Shown here piece after piece: positions 19,194-26,454 of a DNA stretch of 37,395 nt; the stretch's first letter is position 1, and every line of letters starts with the position of its first letter. The stretch is from Acholeplasmatales bacterium (GTDB lineage Bacteria > Bacillota_I > Bacilli_A > Acholeplasmatales > Anaeroplasmataceae): contig JAFRXJ010000040.1 in assembly GCA_017441525.1 (NCBI GenBank), forward strand, positions 1 through 37,395, in the 5' to 3' direction. Made by a program: the position numbers and the translations under genes. The notes under the pieces were generated by a model that was not told where the DNA came from, ran no database searches, and saw nothing but the letters and a program-made list of their open reading frames with translations.

Positions 19194-19246
19194 ATAAAAA
19201 ATACCCCTAAGTCTTTCTAGATTTCTCTAGTCCAACTTTAGGGGTA
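19194..19246 (-). terminator. Strong terminator between the ATPase gene and the second Fic gene
   Basis: TACCCCTAA (19202-19210) pairs with TTAGGGGTA (19238-19246), with an inner CTAGA/TCTAG-type stem. On the minus strand it is followed by six U, and it ends transcription from the gene at 19401. The remaining 18940-19400 contains promoter elements and a copy of the recurrent intergenic element near 19328. Confidence 0.85.
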
Positions 19247-19400
19247 CTTTTCAAACCTTATTTTGGTCAAAATCACCTATTTTTACCCTATTTTTAGTAT
19301 TTTTAGTCGTTTCTGCGATTTAGTAAACAGACTGTCTCAAATCACACTTGTCAAATTTTTAACAACAAAACAAATCTAGTAATAATTACTCTTGATAAAA

Positions 19401-20711
19401 TTACTTGATATATCTTAACAAAAACTCAACAACACCAATTATAGTAAAACCTTTTTCATCCCTGAATTCTTTTATCGGTTCATTTATTACAACTATTTTT
19501 TGAATTTGATCATTCAATGAAATATATGGTTTAATCTCTCTCTTTTTTGTTTTCTCTGATGAATAATCATCACACACTTGTATATAATACATTCTATTGC
19601 CCTTTACAGCTAAAAAATCAATTTCAAGTGATTTCCTTGTAGTCTTACCATTTTCATCATTTTCAAAGGTATCAAAAGTGCCAACATTAACCTTATAATC
19701 ATTATAAATAAGTTCATTATAAACAATATTTTCAAGCATTTTCCCAGTATCAGAATAAACAAAATTCAATCTTGAGTTTCTAAGGCCTGTATCAATATAA
19801 TAATATTTTTTTGTGGATGTAATGATATTTTTACCTTTCAAATCGTATCTAAAAGCTTCAGATAAAATAAATGAATCTATAAAGGAATTTATATATGAAT
19901 TTACAGTGTCTGAATCTATTTTATTATTTGTCTTATTTTTATATTCTTTGACAATAGTCTCAGAATTAATTAAATCTCCAACACATGTTGCAAGTAATGT
20001 ACATATTTCATCTAATGCTTCAACTTTCCTTATCTTTTTACGTTCAACAATATCCTTTAGGTATGTAGTCTCAAATAGTCCCTTTAAATAATTCTCTTTT
20101 TCAATACCTTCCTTTAATACAGCAAGTGGCATACCACCATATATCATATATTCTTTTAAGGATATATTTTCATCTTTTTTATTATATTTACAATATTCTT
20201 CAAATGATAAAGGCATTATTCTAATATTTGTTGCTTTATCTCTAAATTCAGTGACAATATCTGTTGATAACATTTTAGAATTACTTCCCGTAACATATAA
20301 ATCAACATTATCAAGTGATGCCAAATCCAAGACTACATCAACGAAGCTGATAATATCCTCGTCTGAAGATTTAGCTTTTATATGTTTGCCATCAGTCAAA
20401 GCCAAATTAACAATTGAGTAAACTTCTTGAATCTCATCTAAAATTACGTATTTCATATTATCATTTTTTTTAATGAGGCTCTTTACATATTCGTACAAGT
20501 ATATTGGATCTCTATAATAAGCATTAGATATCTTGGTTAAATCAATTTCAATAATATTGTTTTTATCAACTCCGTTTTTTATCAAATACTTTTTATATAT
20601 AGTATTTAACAAATATGACTTTCCGCATCTTCTAATACCAGTAATTACCTTCGCAAACCCATTTTCTTTCGAATTGATTAATAATTTTAAATATTTTTCT
20701 CTTTCAATCAT
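19401..20711 (-). CDS. AAA-type ATPase with DUF4143 C-terminal domain
   Basis: 436 aa. Walker A is GIRRCGKS (25-32), Walker B YVILDE (88-93). The C-terminal third has the DUF4143 layout with 'EIDFLAVKGNRMYYIQV', reminiscent of PD-(D/E)xK nuclease folds. The frame opens at a GTG in the ribosome binding site AAAGGTG; the ATG at 20711 is preferred. Such solitary AAA/DUF4143 genes are common in Firmicutes, Bacteroidetes and archaea without an established job; I infer neither defence nor toxin function beyond its accessory setting. Its promoter region has two identical 33-bp repeats, each with a perfect palindrome. Confidence 0.8.
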   Translation of the reverse strand: MIEREKYLKLLINSKENGFAKVITGIRRCGKSYLLNTIYKKYLIKNGVDKNNIIEIDLTKISNAYYRDPIYLYEYVKSLIKKNDNMKYVILDEIQEVYSIVNLALTDGKHIKAKSSDEDIISFVDVVLDLASLDNVDLYVTGSNSKMLSTDIVTEFRDKATNIRIMPLSFEEYCKYNKKDENISLKEYMIYGGMPLAVLKEGIEKENYLKGLFETTYLKDIVERKKIRKVEALDEICTLLATCVGDLINSETIVKEYKNKTNNKIDSDTVNSYINSFIDSFILSEAFRYDLKGKNIITSTKKYYYIDTGLRNSRLNFVYSDTGKMLENIVYNELIYNDYKVNVGTFDTFENDENGKTTRKSLEIDFLAVKGNRMYYIQVCDDYSSEKTKKREIKPYISLNDQIQKIVVINEPIKEFRDEKGFTIIGVVEFLLRYIK

Positions 20712-20720
20712 TATAATCAC

Positions 20721-20753
20721 CTTTTTTGTGGAATTCCACGTTTTTTCCGATTA
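20721..20753. repeat. 33-bp direct repeat, copy 1, with a 12-bp palindrome
   Basis: The unit contains GTGGAATTCCAC, a perfect 12-bp palindrome (20728-20739), with T-runs on both sides. It ends 9 nt before the ATPase start codon and overlaps its leader. It is identical to the copy at 20796. Confidence 0.85.
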
Positions 20754-20778
20754 TATTTTACCATATTTATTTTACATA
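20750..20778 (-). promoter_or_regulatory. Probable promoter of the ATPase gene
   Basis: TATAAT at 20750-20755 on the minus strand lies between the two 33-bp repeats. The best -35 at 17-nt spacing is TATGTA (20773-20778), a weak match, so expression may depend on a regulator. Confidence 0.45.
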
Positions 20779-20795
20779 CACAATAAAATAATCGA

Positions 20796-20828
20796 CTTTT
20801 TTGTGGAATTCCACGTTTTTTCCGATTA
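20796..20828. repeat. 33-bp direct repeat, copy 2
   Basis: Perfect copy of 20721-20753, 75 bp away, about seven helical turns. The palindrome is at 20803-20814. The two copies flank the predicted promoter, a layout expected for a looping or cooperative operator. Confidence 0.85.
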
Positions 20829-20910
20829 ATTTATTTGTTGTTAATGCGCTATTTTATAAATTATGAATAAAGAAAATATATATATCCTCTCAATAAAGTA
20901 CAAAAACATT

Positions 20911-20986
20911 ATGACTTGTTTTGTTGCCAAAAAATATTAATTTGACAATGGAGGTCATCATACCGTCTCACCTCACACTTGTCAAA
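20911..20986. repeat. Recurrent intergenic element, copy with inverted ends
   Basis: It contains ATGACTTGTTTTG, then TTTGACAA (20941-20948), GGTCATCA, CCGTCTC, and CACACTTGTCAAA, so TTTGACAA and TTGTCAAA form an inverted pair. About 60 bp align with the copy at 22498-22555, and the right part aligns with 19331-19355. It lies 3' of the AlbA-type gene at 21075. Bases 20829-20910 show nothing else. Confidence 0.6.
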
Positions 20987-21074
20987 ATAAATAGCGGAAC
21001 AAGTCCATTATATATCAATAAATTATCAATTATTAAAATCTCAAAAAATCCAATTTGTAAACAAATAACTGATT

Positions 21075-22355
21075 CTACGCTTTCCAATAGCCATTCTTAT
21101 TTGATCCAACACGCTCTATTTTACCAAGTTCTTTTAACTCTTTTAAAAGTGTTGCAATTCTTGATGTTTGTAAACCTACCACTTTTACAAGTTCTTTTGT
21201 AGTAATTGATGGATTATTTTTTATTGCATTTAAAACTTTGATTTGTGATGAATTTAATGAAGAATAATCATTTTCGCCAATTCTAATATTAAAAGGGAAT
21301 TTTAATGTAACTATAATGTGATTATTAGAAACGTTGAAAGCCTCTTTACCATAATGCTTAATTATTTCAGGGACACCATGACCTGTTTGTTCCACAAGAC
21401 CCAATTGCCCCATTATTTTTTGTAATTGTTTATTAATTGGATTACTAATTCCACTATAGAAATCATCTAAAGAATAATCTAGTGGTAAACCACCAGTAGA
21501 TATAATTTCAATTCTATTTGAAAATATATAAATACAAGGTGGCACCATTTTATCCCATCTAGTATGTAAGCATGCGTTATTCCATGCTTCTCTTAATGAA
21601 GATGCATCAAATAAATGTATTTCTTTTCTTACTGCTTCTTCATTAACAACAACCCTTGTTTCATTCAAAGACTGGACATATTCCAATGCATTTTGCATAG
21701 CTAAAATTAAACATTTGTATCCATATTCATTTCTAGATATCATCTCAGATTTATCTTCACCTTTGAATTTAACTACTTTTATCGAACAATTATTATTATC
21801 TGCTAATATACTAGCCAGCAAATTAAATTTTCCATTCTTAGTTAGAAGACCATTATTTTTGTTAAATGAATCATTGTTAATGGAAAGGTTATGCATAATA
21901 AACAATTGTTTTAATTGATTAAATGTTAATTCTTGATCAAACGACTCAATATTTGTTATTAATTCAAATGAATTTGAAAATAATAATTGTCTCATTATTT
22001 CTGGTTCAATTTTTTTGTTCTCGTTTCCACTTCTAATTAAATATTTTCCATCTGCAGAATATGGTTTGTTATATCCACTAACTTCAACTCTTATAACTAT
22101 TTTAGATTCATTTTCTTCTTCAGTAATTGTAGGAATTACTACAGGCTTTATTCTCGATGTAATAGCATCGCTAATATCTTTTAAAGTTTTATTACCAATA
22201 TTAACTCCAATAACATCACCATCATCTTTAATACCAAATAAAACAACGCCTCTACCATGCTTATTAAGCATTGCAGTTAAACTTTCTAATCCTCTATTTA
22301 ATTGCCCTAAAGATTCTTTAAATTCAACAAACTCATTTTCTCTTTTATAGTCCAT
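21075..22355 (-). CDS. AlbA_2 (Schlafen-like) ATP-binding regulator with winged helix
   Basis: 426 aa. The N-terminal AlbA_2 domain (about 1-125) has 'EFVEFKESL' and 'HGRGVVLFGIKDDGDVIGV'. A HATPase_c_4-type region follows (about 230-350; 'SLREAWNNACLHTRWD' and 'TGHGVPEIIKHYG'). The C-terminus is a MarR-like winged helix (about 370-426; 'IKNNPSITTKELVKVVGL'). The frame opens at a TTG inside TTGGAGG; the ATG at 22355 is chosen. The promoter is near perfect and overlaps a 32-bp direct repeat, suggesting autoregulation. Related to the gene at 25041. Family members are annotated as putative transcriptional regulators; the ligand is unknown. Confidence 0.82.
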   Translation of the reverse strand: MDYKRENEFVEFKESLGQLNRGLESLTAMLNKHGRGVVLFGIKDDGDVIGVNIGNKTLKDISDAITSRIKPVVIPTITEEENESKIVIRVEVSGYNKPYSADGKYLIRSGNENKKIEPEIMRQLLFSNSFELITNIESFDQELTFNQLKQLFIMHNLSINNDSFNKNNGLLTKNGKFNLLASILADNNNCSIKVVKFKGEDKSEMISRNEYGYKCLILAMQNALEYVQSLNETRVVVNEEAVRKEIHLFDASSLREAWNNACLHTRWDKMVPPCIYIFSNRIEIISTGGLPLDYSLDDFYSGISNPINKQLQKIMGQLGLVEQTGHGVPEIIKHYGKEAFNVSNNHIIVTLKFPFNIRIGENDYSSLNSSQIKVLNAIKNNPSITTKELVKVVGLQTSRIATLLKELKELGKIERVGSNKNGYWKA

Positions 22356-22367
22356 AATAGCCTCCAA

Positions 22368-22399
22368 TTTATTCTACACTTATTATACACTTTATTATA
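22368..22399. repeat. 32-bp direct repeat, copy 1, over the -10 box
   Basis: Built of CTACACTTATTATACAC units. It overlaps the TATAAT of the AlbA-type gene, so a bound protein would block the promoter. Identical copy at 22413. Confidence 0.8.
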
Positions 22400-22410
22400 T
22401 TGTTTGTCAA
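22382..22410 (-). promoter_or_regulatory. Consensus promoter of the AlbA-type gene
   Basis: TTGACA (22405-22410), 17-nt spacer, TATAAT (22382-22387) on the minus strand, both perfect. The leader is only about 20 nt. Confidence 0.9.
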
Positions 22411-22412
22411 TT

Positions 22413-22444
22413 TTTATTCTACACTTATTATACACTTTATTATA
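22413..22444. repeat. 32-bp direct repeat, copy 2, upstream of the -35 box
   Basis: Same 32 bases as 22368-22399, with a 45-bp start-to-start distance. The two copies bracket the -35 box, fitting a cooperative operator. Confidence 0.8.
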
Positions 22445-22497
22445 CATCTTAATGGTATCACTATGAACAAATTTAACTTTTGAAATGGAACCCAAAT

Positions 22498-22586
22498 ATG
22501 ACTTATTTCATTATAAAAAATCAATATTAGACAAAGGTGGTCATCAGTCCGTCTCGACGCGAGAAAATCATTCGCGGTTTTTTTCT
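22498..22586 (+). repeat. Recurrent intergenic element, copy ending in a plus-strand terminator
   Basis: ATGACTTATTTC, TTAGACAA, GGTCATCA, CCGTCTC align with the copy at 20911. This copy ends in the hairpin CGCGA/TCGCG followed by GTTTTTTTC on the plus strand, although the flanking genes are all on the minus strand. A short plus-strand RNA ending here is one possible reading. Confidence 0.6.
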
Positions 22587-22628
22587 TTAAAATAAGTCGA
22601 GTTAAATAGCTTTTTGCTTTTTTTATAT

Positions 22629-23027
22629 TTAATTAAAACCATATTTTAGTAATTCTTTAAACGTAAAACCTAATTCATCTATATCATATCCATTTTCTAT
22701 TAATATTTTTTTTACAAATTTTTCATCGAAGCGATCATCAGGATCCCATGACCCTTTCCATATTTCAAAGCATATTTCCTCAAAAAGATTCATGATTTTT
22801 TTATTATGTTTCACCCATTTTTTAACTAAAGCTATTTTATTTTCTCTTTCTTTCCTTTCGTCTTTAGTTAATCTTTTAAATTTATAAGCTTTAAAAGCAC
22901 CTTCAATCGTTTTATATCCATAACCTTGGGCATCATCTAAAACTTCACCAGTTTCAGAATCAACTATGATAAATCTAGGATTATTATTTATAATAACTTT
23001 CTCACTCTTTAGCTTTTTTCCTTCCAT
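22629..23027 (-). CDS. Hypothetical 132-aa protein
   Basis: The start is supported by GAGGAG upstream. The protein has a beta-rich N-terminus ('FIIVDSETGEVLDDAQGYGYKTIEGAFKAY') and a helical, Lys-rich middle and C-terminus. Similar 'VDxETGEVLDDAQGxGYK' starts occur in small proteins of plasmids and mobile elements as far as I recall, but I do not recognise a named family. It lies 3' of the KilA-N/Nudix operon and may be cotranscribed. Cytoplasmic; no membrane segment. Confidence 0.6.
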   Translation of the reverse strand: MEGKKLKSEKVIINNNPRFIIVDSETGEVLDDAQGYGYKTIEGAFKAYKFKRLTKDERKERENKIALVKKWVKHNKKIMNLFEEICFEIWKGSWDPDDRFDEKFVKKILIENGYDIDELGFTFKELLKYGFN

Positions 23028-23114
23028 ATTATTTATATTTCTCCTCGTATTAATATTCTTATTTCTTTTGGTAATGATTTTATGAATTCATATAATTTTA
23101 AAAATTATCTTGTT

Positions 23115-23262
23115 TTATTTATAGTTGGCTCTATCGAATAAATCGCCACAAATAATTAATTTATGTTCTTCATTATTTAAATCAAAACCTGTTTTATTCA
23201 ATTCTTTAATAAATGGTGTATAAAAGCTATGTATATCACTTGCCACAAAATATTTTTTTCAT
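23115..23262 (-). pseudogene. Remnant of a calcineurin-like metallophosphoesterase
   Basis: Reading on the minus strand from 23262, a run of seven A after ATG puts the gene out of frame. With one A removed it reads MKKYFVASDIHSFYTPFIKE and later IICGDLFDR, the N-terminal metal-binding motifs (DIH and GDxxDR) of calcineurin-like phosphoesterases. The frame then ends about 47 codons in, so the rest is deleted. The ATG overlaps the TGA of the Nudix gene (ATGA), meaning that the intact ancestor was translationally coupled to it. Confidence 0.75.
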
Positions 23263-23942
23263 TTTAATACCACATTCCATATATCATCTTTAACAACATA
23301 TTGGAATTCACTTAATTCATTTGAATTCATTACTTTTAATAATTCTTCAAAATCATCAACAGTTTTAATTTTAGATATATCTTTATACTCTATCCATTCC
23401 ATTTTTCCTTCATTAGAAGATTGTAATTCTCCTTCAAATTCATTTGTCTTATATAAGAAAACAACGTATCTACCATATTTAATTGGAAATTGTTTAACAC
23501 CTACCAAAACAGGATTTTTAATGTCTAAACCTGTTTCTTCTTTTATTTCTCTTATAACAGCATCAACAAATGATTCATCTTTTACAACATGACCACCAGG
23601 AAGTGTATAACCATTCCAGTCTTTTTTTATTCTATTTTGAAGTAATATTTTATTACCATCTTCAACTAAACATAAAACAGTAAGCTCTACTCTTTCTGTT
23701 CTATCTTCTGAAATAACTTTAGCCCCCATATCTTTCGCTAAATTATCAAATAATTCATTTAACTCTAAATCAAATTTTTGAATTAATAATTGAAGCTTAT
23801 CATAGCTCATATCATTAACTCCTTTTTCTATTTTATTAACTGTAGATTTAGAAGTATAACCTAATTCTTTAGCAAATTCTTCTTGACTCATCCCTTGTTC
23901 TAATCTAATTTCTTTAATTTTTTCTCCAAGCTTATTACTCAT
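23259..23942 (-). CDS. XRE-type HTH fused to a Nudix hydrolase
   Basis: 227 aa. Residues 1-66 are an XRE helix-turn-helix ('GMSQEEFAKELGYTSKSTVNK'). Residues about 82-225 are a Nudix domain with an intact Nudix box at 116-139 (G-x5-E-x7-REI-x-EETGL). Nudix enzymes hydrolyse nucleoside diphosphates linked to another moiety; the substrate is unknown. Start choice: the ATG at 23942 overlaps the last codons of the KilA-N gene (AATGAGTAA), so translation is probably coupled. Together with the phosphoesterase remnant downstream, the operon once paired a DNA-binding Nudix enzyme with a phosphatase, which hints at nucleotide-signal handling (inference). Confidence 0.85.
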   Translation of the reverse strand: MSNKLGEKIKEIRLEQGMSQEEFAKELGYTSKSTVNKIEKGVNDMSYDKLQLLIQKFDLELNELFDNLAKDMGAKVISEDRTERVELTVLCLVEDGNKILLQNRIKKDWNGYTLPGGHVVKDESFVDAVIREIKEETGLDIKNPVLVGVKQFPIKYGRYVVFLYKTNEFEGELQSSNEGKMEWIEYKDISKIKTVDDFEELLKVMNSNELSEFQYVVKDDIWNVVLK

Positions 23943-24753
23943 TTTTACTCTCAATCACTTTCACATTATTTTTATTAAATAATTCTTTTTCTCTATTTGC
24001 TTCTTTATTCAATACTATTAATCTTTCTTTTTGAACAATACCATCTTTTATTAATAATGAATTATGATATTCAAGATTAGAAAGAATTGCTAATTCTATA
24101 GTTGAAGCATAATCTCTAATATTTCCTTTCTTATCAGGATTGTTATCCTTCCATTCTTTTGCTCTCATACCAAAAAGTGCAACATTTAGCATATCTGCTT
24201 CACTTGCATATATAAAGGATTTTTGAGCATCTGTTAATTCAATTGGGATTAAATATGTTTTGATTGCGTCCGTATGAATTAAATAATTAATTTTTGTTAA
24301 TAATCTCTTACCTTGCCATTCAAGTTGTTCACTTTCTTCTACTTTTAGTCTTTGAAATTCTTTAATTATGTACAATTTAACTTCTGCTGAAATCCAGCTA
24401 GCAAATTCTAAAGCAATATCTCTATGAGCAAATGTACCACCATTTTTTCCAGATTTGACTCTAATACCAATAGCATTTGTTAGTTCAATCCATTTTTTTG
24501 GTGAAATTGTAAAAGCATTTTCTCCTGGTTTACTTTTAAACCCCTCGAAATCGGTGGGTTTAAAATTGGTATTGTTTATTTGCTCCCATAATTTTAAAAA
24601 CTCTAATGTATCTACTTTTCGCATCCAATTTGCAATTACCGGATTTGTTTCACCATCAGTTTTAAATCTTGCAATATCAGTTAATGAGACATAATCATCG
24701 TCATTTATTCCTGTTATATTAATTATTTTATCTTTAACTACTATATTTTTCAT
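23935..24753 (-). CDS. KilA-N domain protein
   Basis: 272 aa. The KilA-N DNA-binding domain spans about residues 1-150 ('VSLTDIARFKT', 'NPVIANWMR', 'GGTFAHRDIALEFASWIS'). KilA-N occurs in phage and other mobile-element proteins and is thought to bind DNA. The C-terminal 120 residues are helical and charged. The ATG at 24753 is preferred over the frame's upstream start because GAGGG lies 7 nt before it and the promoter -10 falls inside the longer frame. First gene of the operon with the HTH-Nudix gene. Confidence 0.82.
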   Translation of the reverse strand: MKNIVVKDKIINITGINDDDYVSLTDIARFKTDGETNPVIANWMRKVDTLEFLKLWEQINNTNFKPTDFEGFKSKPGENAFTISPKKWIELTNAIGIRVKSGKNGGTFAHRDIALEFASWISAEVKLYIIKEFQRLKVEESEQLEWQGKRLLTKINYLIHTDAIKTYLIPIELTDAQKSFIYASEADMLNVALFGMRAKEWKDNNPDKKGNIRDYASTIELAILSNLEYHNSLLIKDGIVQKERLIVLNKEANREKELFNKNNVKVIESKNE

Positions 24754-24772
24754 TTTCTTACCCTCTAAGTTT

Positions 24773-24801
24773 ATTATACAATTAAGTAGATTTAAAGTCA
24801 A
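24773..24801 (-). promoter_or_regulatory. Promoter of the KilA-N/Nudix operon
   Basis: TTGACT (24796-24801), 17-nt spacer, TATAAT (24773-24778) on the minus strand. The start codon is about 20 nt from the -10 box. Confidence 0.85.
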
Positions 24802-24811
24802 CTTTGCCTTT

Positions 24812-24847
24812 TTAAAAAACTATAGGCCATTATTATAACCTATAGTT
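24812..24847 (-). terminator. Terminator just upstream of the KilA-N promoter
   Basis: AACTATAGG (24818-24826) pairs with CCTATAGTT (24839-24847), followed by six U on the minus strand. It insulates the KilA-N operon from the gene at 25041. Confidence 0.85.
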
Positions 24848-24884
24848 TCATATCTGTTATTTGTGAAGCACTCCTAAAGATAAT

Positions 24885-24935
24885 GTGCATACCGTCTCAA
24901 CGGCTAAACTATGCCTCTTGTCTAATTGCGTATTT
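24885..24935. repeat. Recurrent intergenic element, diverged copy
   Basis: GCATACCGTCTCA shares 12 bases with the copy at 20911. Further on, CTTGTC and AATTGCG followed by T-run keep the order seen in the other copies. It lies between two terminators, 3' of the AlbA-type gene at 25041. Confidence 0.45.
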
Positions 24936-24976
24936 TTTCATATAAAACAAATCAACTTATTGATTTCACCATTATA

Positions 24977-25018
24977 TAAAAAAGAGTACCAATATGAAAT
25001 TATATCTTTGTGGCACTC
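24977..25018 (-). terminator. Terminator of the second AlbA-type gene
   Basis: GAGTACCA (24984-24991) pairs with TGGCACTC (25011-25018) with one mismatch, followed by six U on the minus strand. Confidence 0.8.
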
Positions 25019-25040
25019 TCAAGTTTATTTAATTATTTAT

Positions 25041-26378
25041 TTACTTAATTTCCCAATGTCCGCCTTTTTTCGAACCAACATAAAATATTCTATTAGATGC
25101 TTTAATACATCTTTCTACTGTTGCTTTTGAAACACCAGTTCTTTCTGCCATAATTATCTTAGTAATTCCGTTATTTTCATTTATCAAATCTATAAGTTTT
25201 TCTTCTAAATTTTTGGCATCATTTTTGGCATCATTTTTGGCATCATTTTTGGCATCTGTTGATACTTTCTCTATTTCCAAAGCTAATTTATTATAAGGAA
25301 TTTTTACAATTAATGTATTATCTAATATATCAAATGCTTCTTTTCCATATGTTCTAACTATATCTTTATTACCCTTACCTGTTTGATCAGTTATATCTAA
25401 ATTTAGAGCAATTTTAGCTAATTGTAGATTTATTGGCCTACTTACTCCTCTAATAAATTCATCTAATGTATCATTTTTTAGTGCGTATCCGTGGCTTAAT
25501 ACTTCTAGCCTATCATCATACAAATAGATTTGTGGATATTGCCTTTCTGCATAATCATTATGTAAAATGGCATTTTTCCATGCTTCTACAAAGGCAACCT
25601 GATTGTATAAATATTCATCTCTTCTAATTCCATTGTCGAAATAAGTCTTAACAATATTTTGTTGTGATTGCATATAATCTTTTACTTCATTAAAAATTTT
25701 AAAAATACAACCCTTTCCAAATTCTTTACGCATAACAAGATTACCACCATCACCTTTAAATCTACAAACTTTTATAGATTCATCGAATTGATCTGATAAT
25801 AAATATGCCATTTCATTATATTTTCCATCTTTATCTAGCAATTTAAATGTTTCTGCAAACGAATCTTTTTCATATGAAATCTGTTTTTCATCTAAATATA
25901 TTTTTAGCACATTGAACGTCAATTTTTGTGTTTTAGATGTCATTTCTTCTATGGTTGGTTTTACAATATTTAATGTCTTTAAATATCTTGCTTTTATTTC
26001 ATTAGGCAATAAACTCTTGCATGAAGATCCGTTTCTTACATATACGCCATTTTCACTTAAACCATATTTCTTTATATAATATAAATTTTTATTATCTGGT
26101 AACACATCAATAACTACGACTTGTAAACCTTCAATAATCTCTACATGCTGATTAACAAAATCTATACATCTTGGAGAGATTTGATCTGTAATAACATCTG
26201 ATACTTTTCTTTGAACACCATCTATATCATTTTTAATACCTATTACTTTCTTATCTTTTGTAATACCAATTACAATAGTTCCTCCATTTGCATTTAAAAA
26301 TGAAACTATTTCTTTAGGAAGGGTATCAGTATATTTTTCTTTTAATTCAATTTTATCTGTTTCTTCATAATTAAACAT
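25041..26378 (-). CDS. AlbA_2 (Schlafen-like) ATP-binding regulator with repeat linker
   Basis: 445 aa. AlbA_2 domain (about 1-120; 'IELKEKYTDTLPKEIVSFLNANG', in two parts: EKYTDTLPKE and SFLNANGGTIVIGI), HATPase_c_4-like region (about 240-370; 'DQTGKGNKDIVRTYG'), a linker of four 'KNDA' repeats, then a winged helix (about 400-445; 'GITKIIMAERTGVSKATVER'). The frame opens at a TTG; the ATG at 26378 is preferred although AAAGG lies 12 nt upstream, further than usual. Same architecture as the gene at 21075 but clearly diverged. A DNA-binding regulator with an ATPase-like sensor is the family expectation; the ligand and targets are unknown. Confidence 0.82.
   Translation of the reverse strand: MFNYEETDKIELKEKYTDTLPKEIVSFLNANGGTIVIGITKDKKVIGIKNDIDGVQRKVSDVITDQISPRCIDFVNQHVEIIEGLQVVVIDVLPDNKNLYYIKKYGLSENGVYVRNGSSCKSLLPNEIKARYLKTLNIVKPTIEEMTSKTQKLTFNVLKIYLDEKQISYEKDSFAETFKLLDKDGKYNEMAYLLSDQFDESIKVCRFKGDGGNLVMRKEFGKGCIFKIFNEVKDYMQSQQNIVKTYFDNGIRRDEYLYNQVAFVEAWKNAILHNDYAERQYPQIYLYDDRLEVLSHGYALKNDTLDEFIRGVSRPINLQLAKIALNLDITDQTGKGNKDIVRTYGKEAFDILDNTLIVKIPYNKLALEIEKVSTDAKNDAKNDAKNDAKNLEEKLIDLINENNGITKIIMAERTGVSKATVERCIKASNRIFYVGSKKGGHWEIK
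25209..25256. repeat. Four perfect 12-bp tandem repeats inside a coding region
   Basis: ATTTTTGGCATC repeated four times without error, encoding the (NDAK) linker between the ATPase-like part and the winged helix of the AlbA-type protein. A 12-bp unit keeps the frame when copy number changes, so linker length can vary by slippage. Confidence 0.9.
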
Positions 26379-26454
26379 AAGTATCAAACGCCTTTCAAAA
26401 ACTATTTTTAGTATAGCATAATTGCTTTATTTTTTCGATATTTATTTTCCATTT

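Noticed and set aside
20533..20829. Plus-strand 98-aa frame ending in a duplicated 'DFFVEFHVFSD' motif
   Set aside because: The duplication is only the 33-bp DNA repeat translated; the frame is antisense to the ATPase gene.
20921..21202. Plus-strand 93-aa frame after the ATPase promoter
   Set aside because: Antisense to the AlbA-type gene over half its length, no ribosome binding site; it contains the recurrent intergenic element.
22307..22495. Minus-strand 62-aa frame with repeated 'YNKVYNKCRI' units
   Set aside because: It is the 32-bp promoter repeats read as protein; it overlaps a perfect promoter and the start of the AlbA-type gene and has no ribosome binding site.
25209..25256. CRISPR-like short repeats
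   Set aside because: The units are contiguous 12-bp repeats without spacers, and they encode a protein linker; no cas genes are present.
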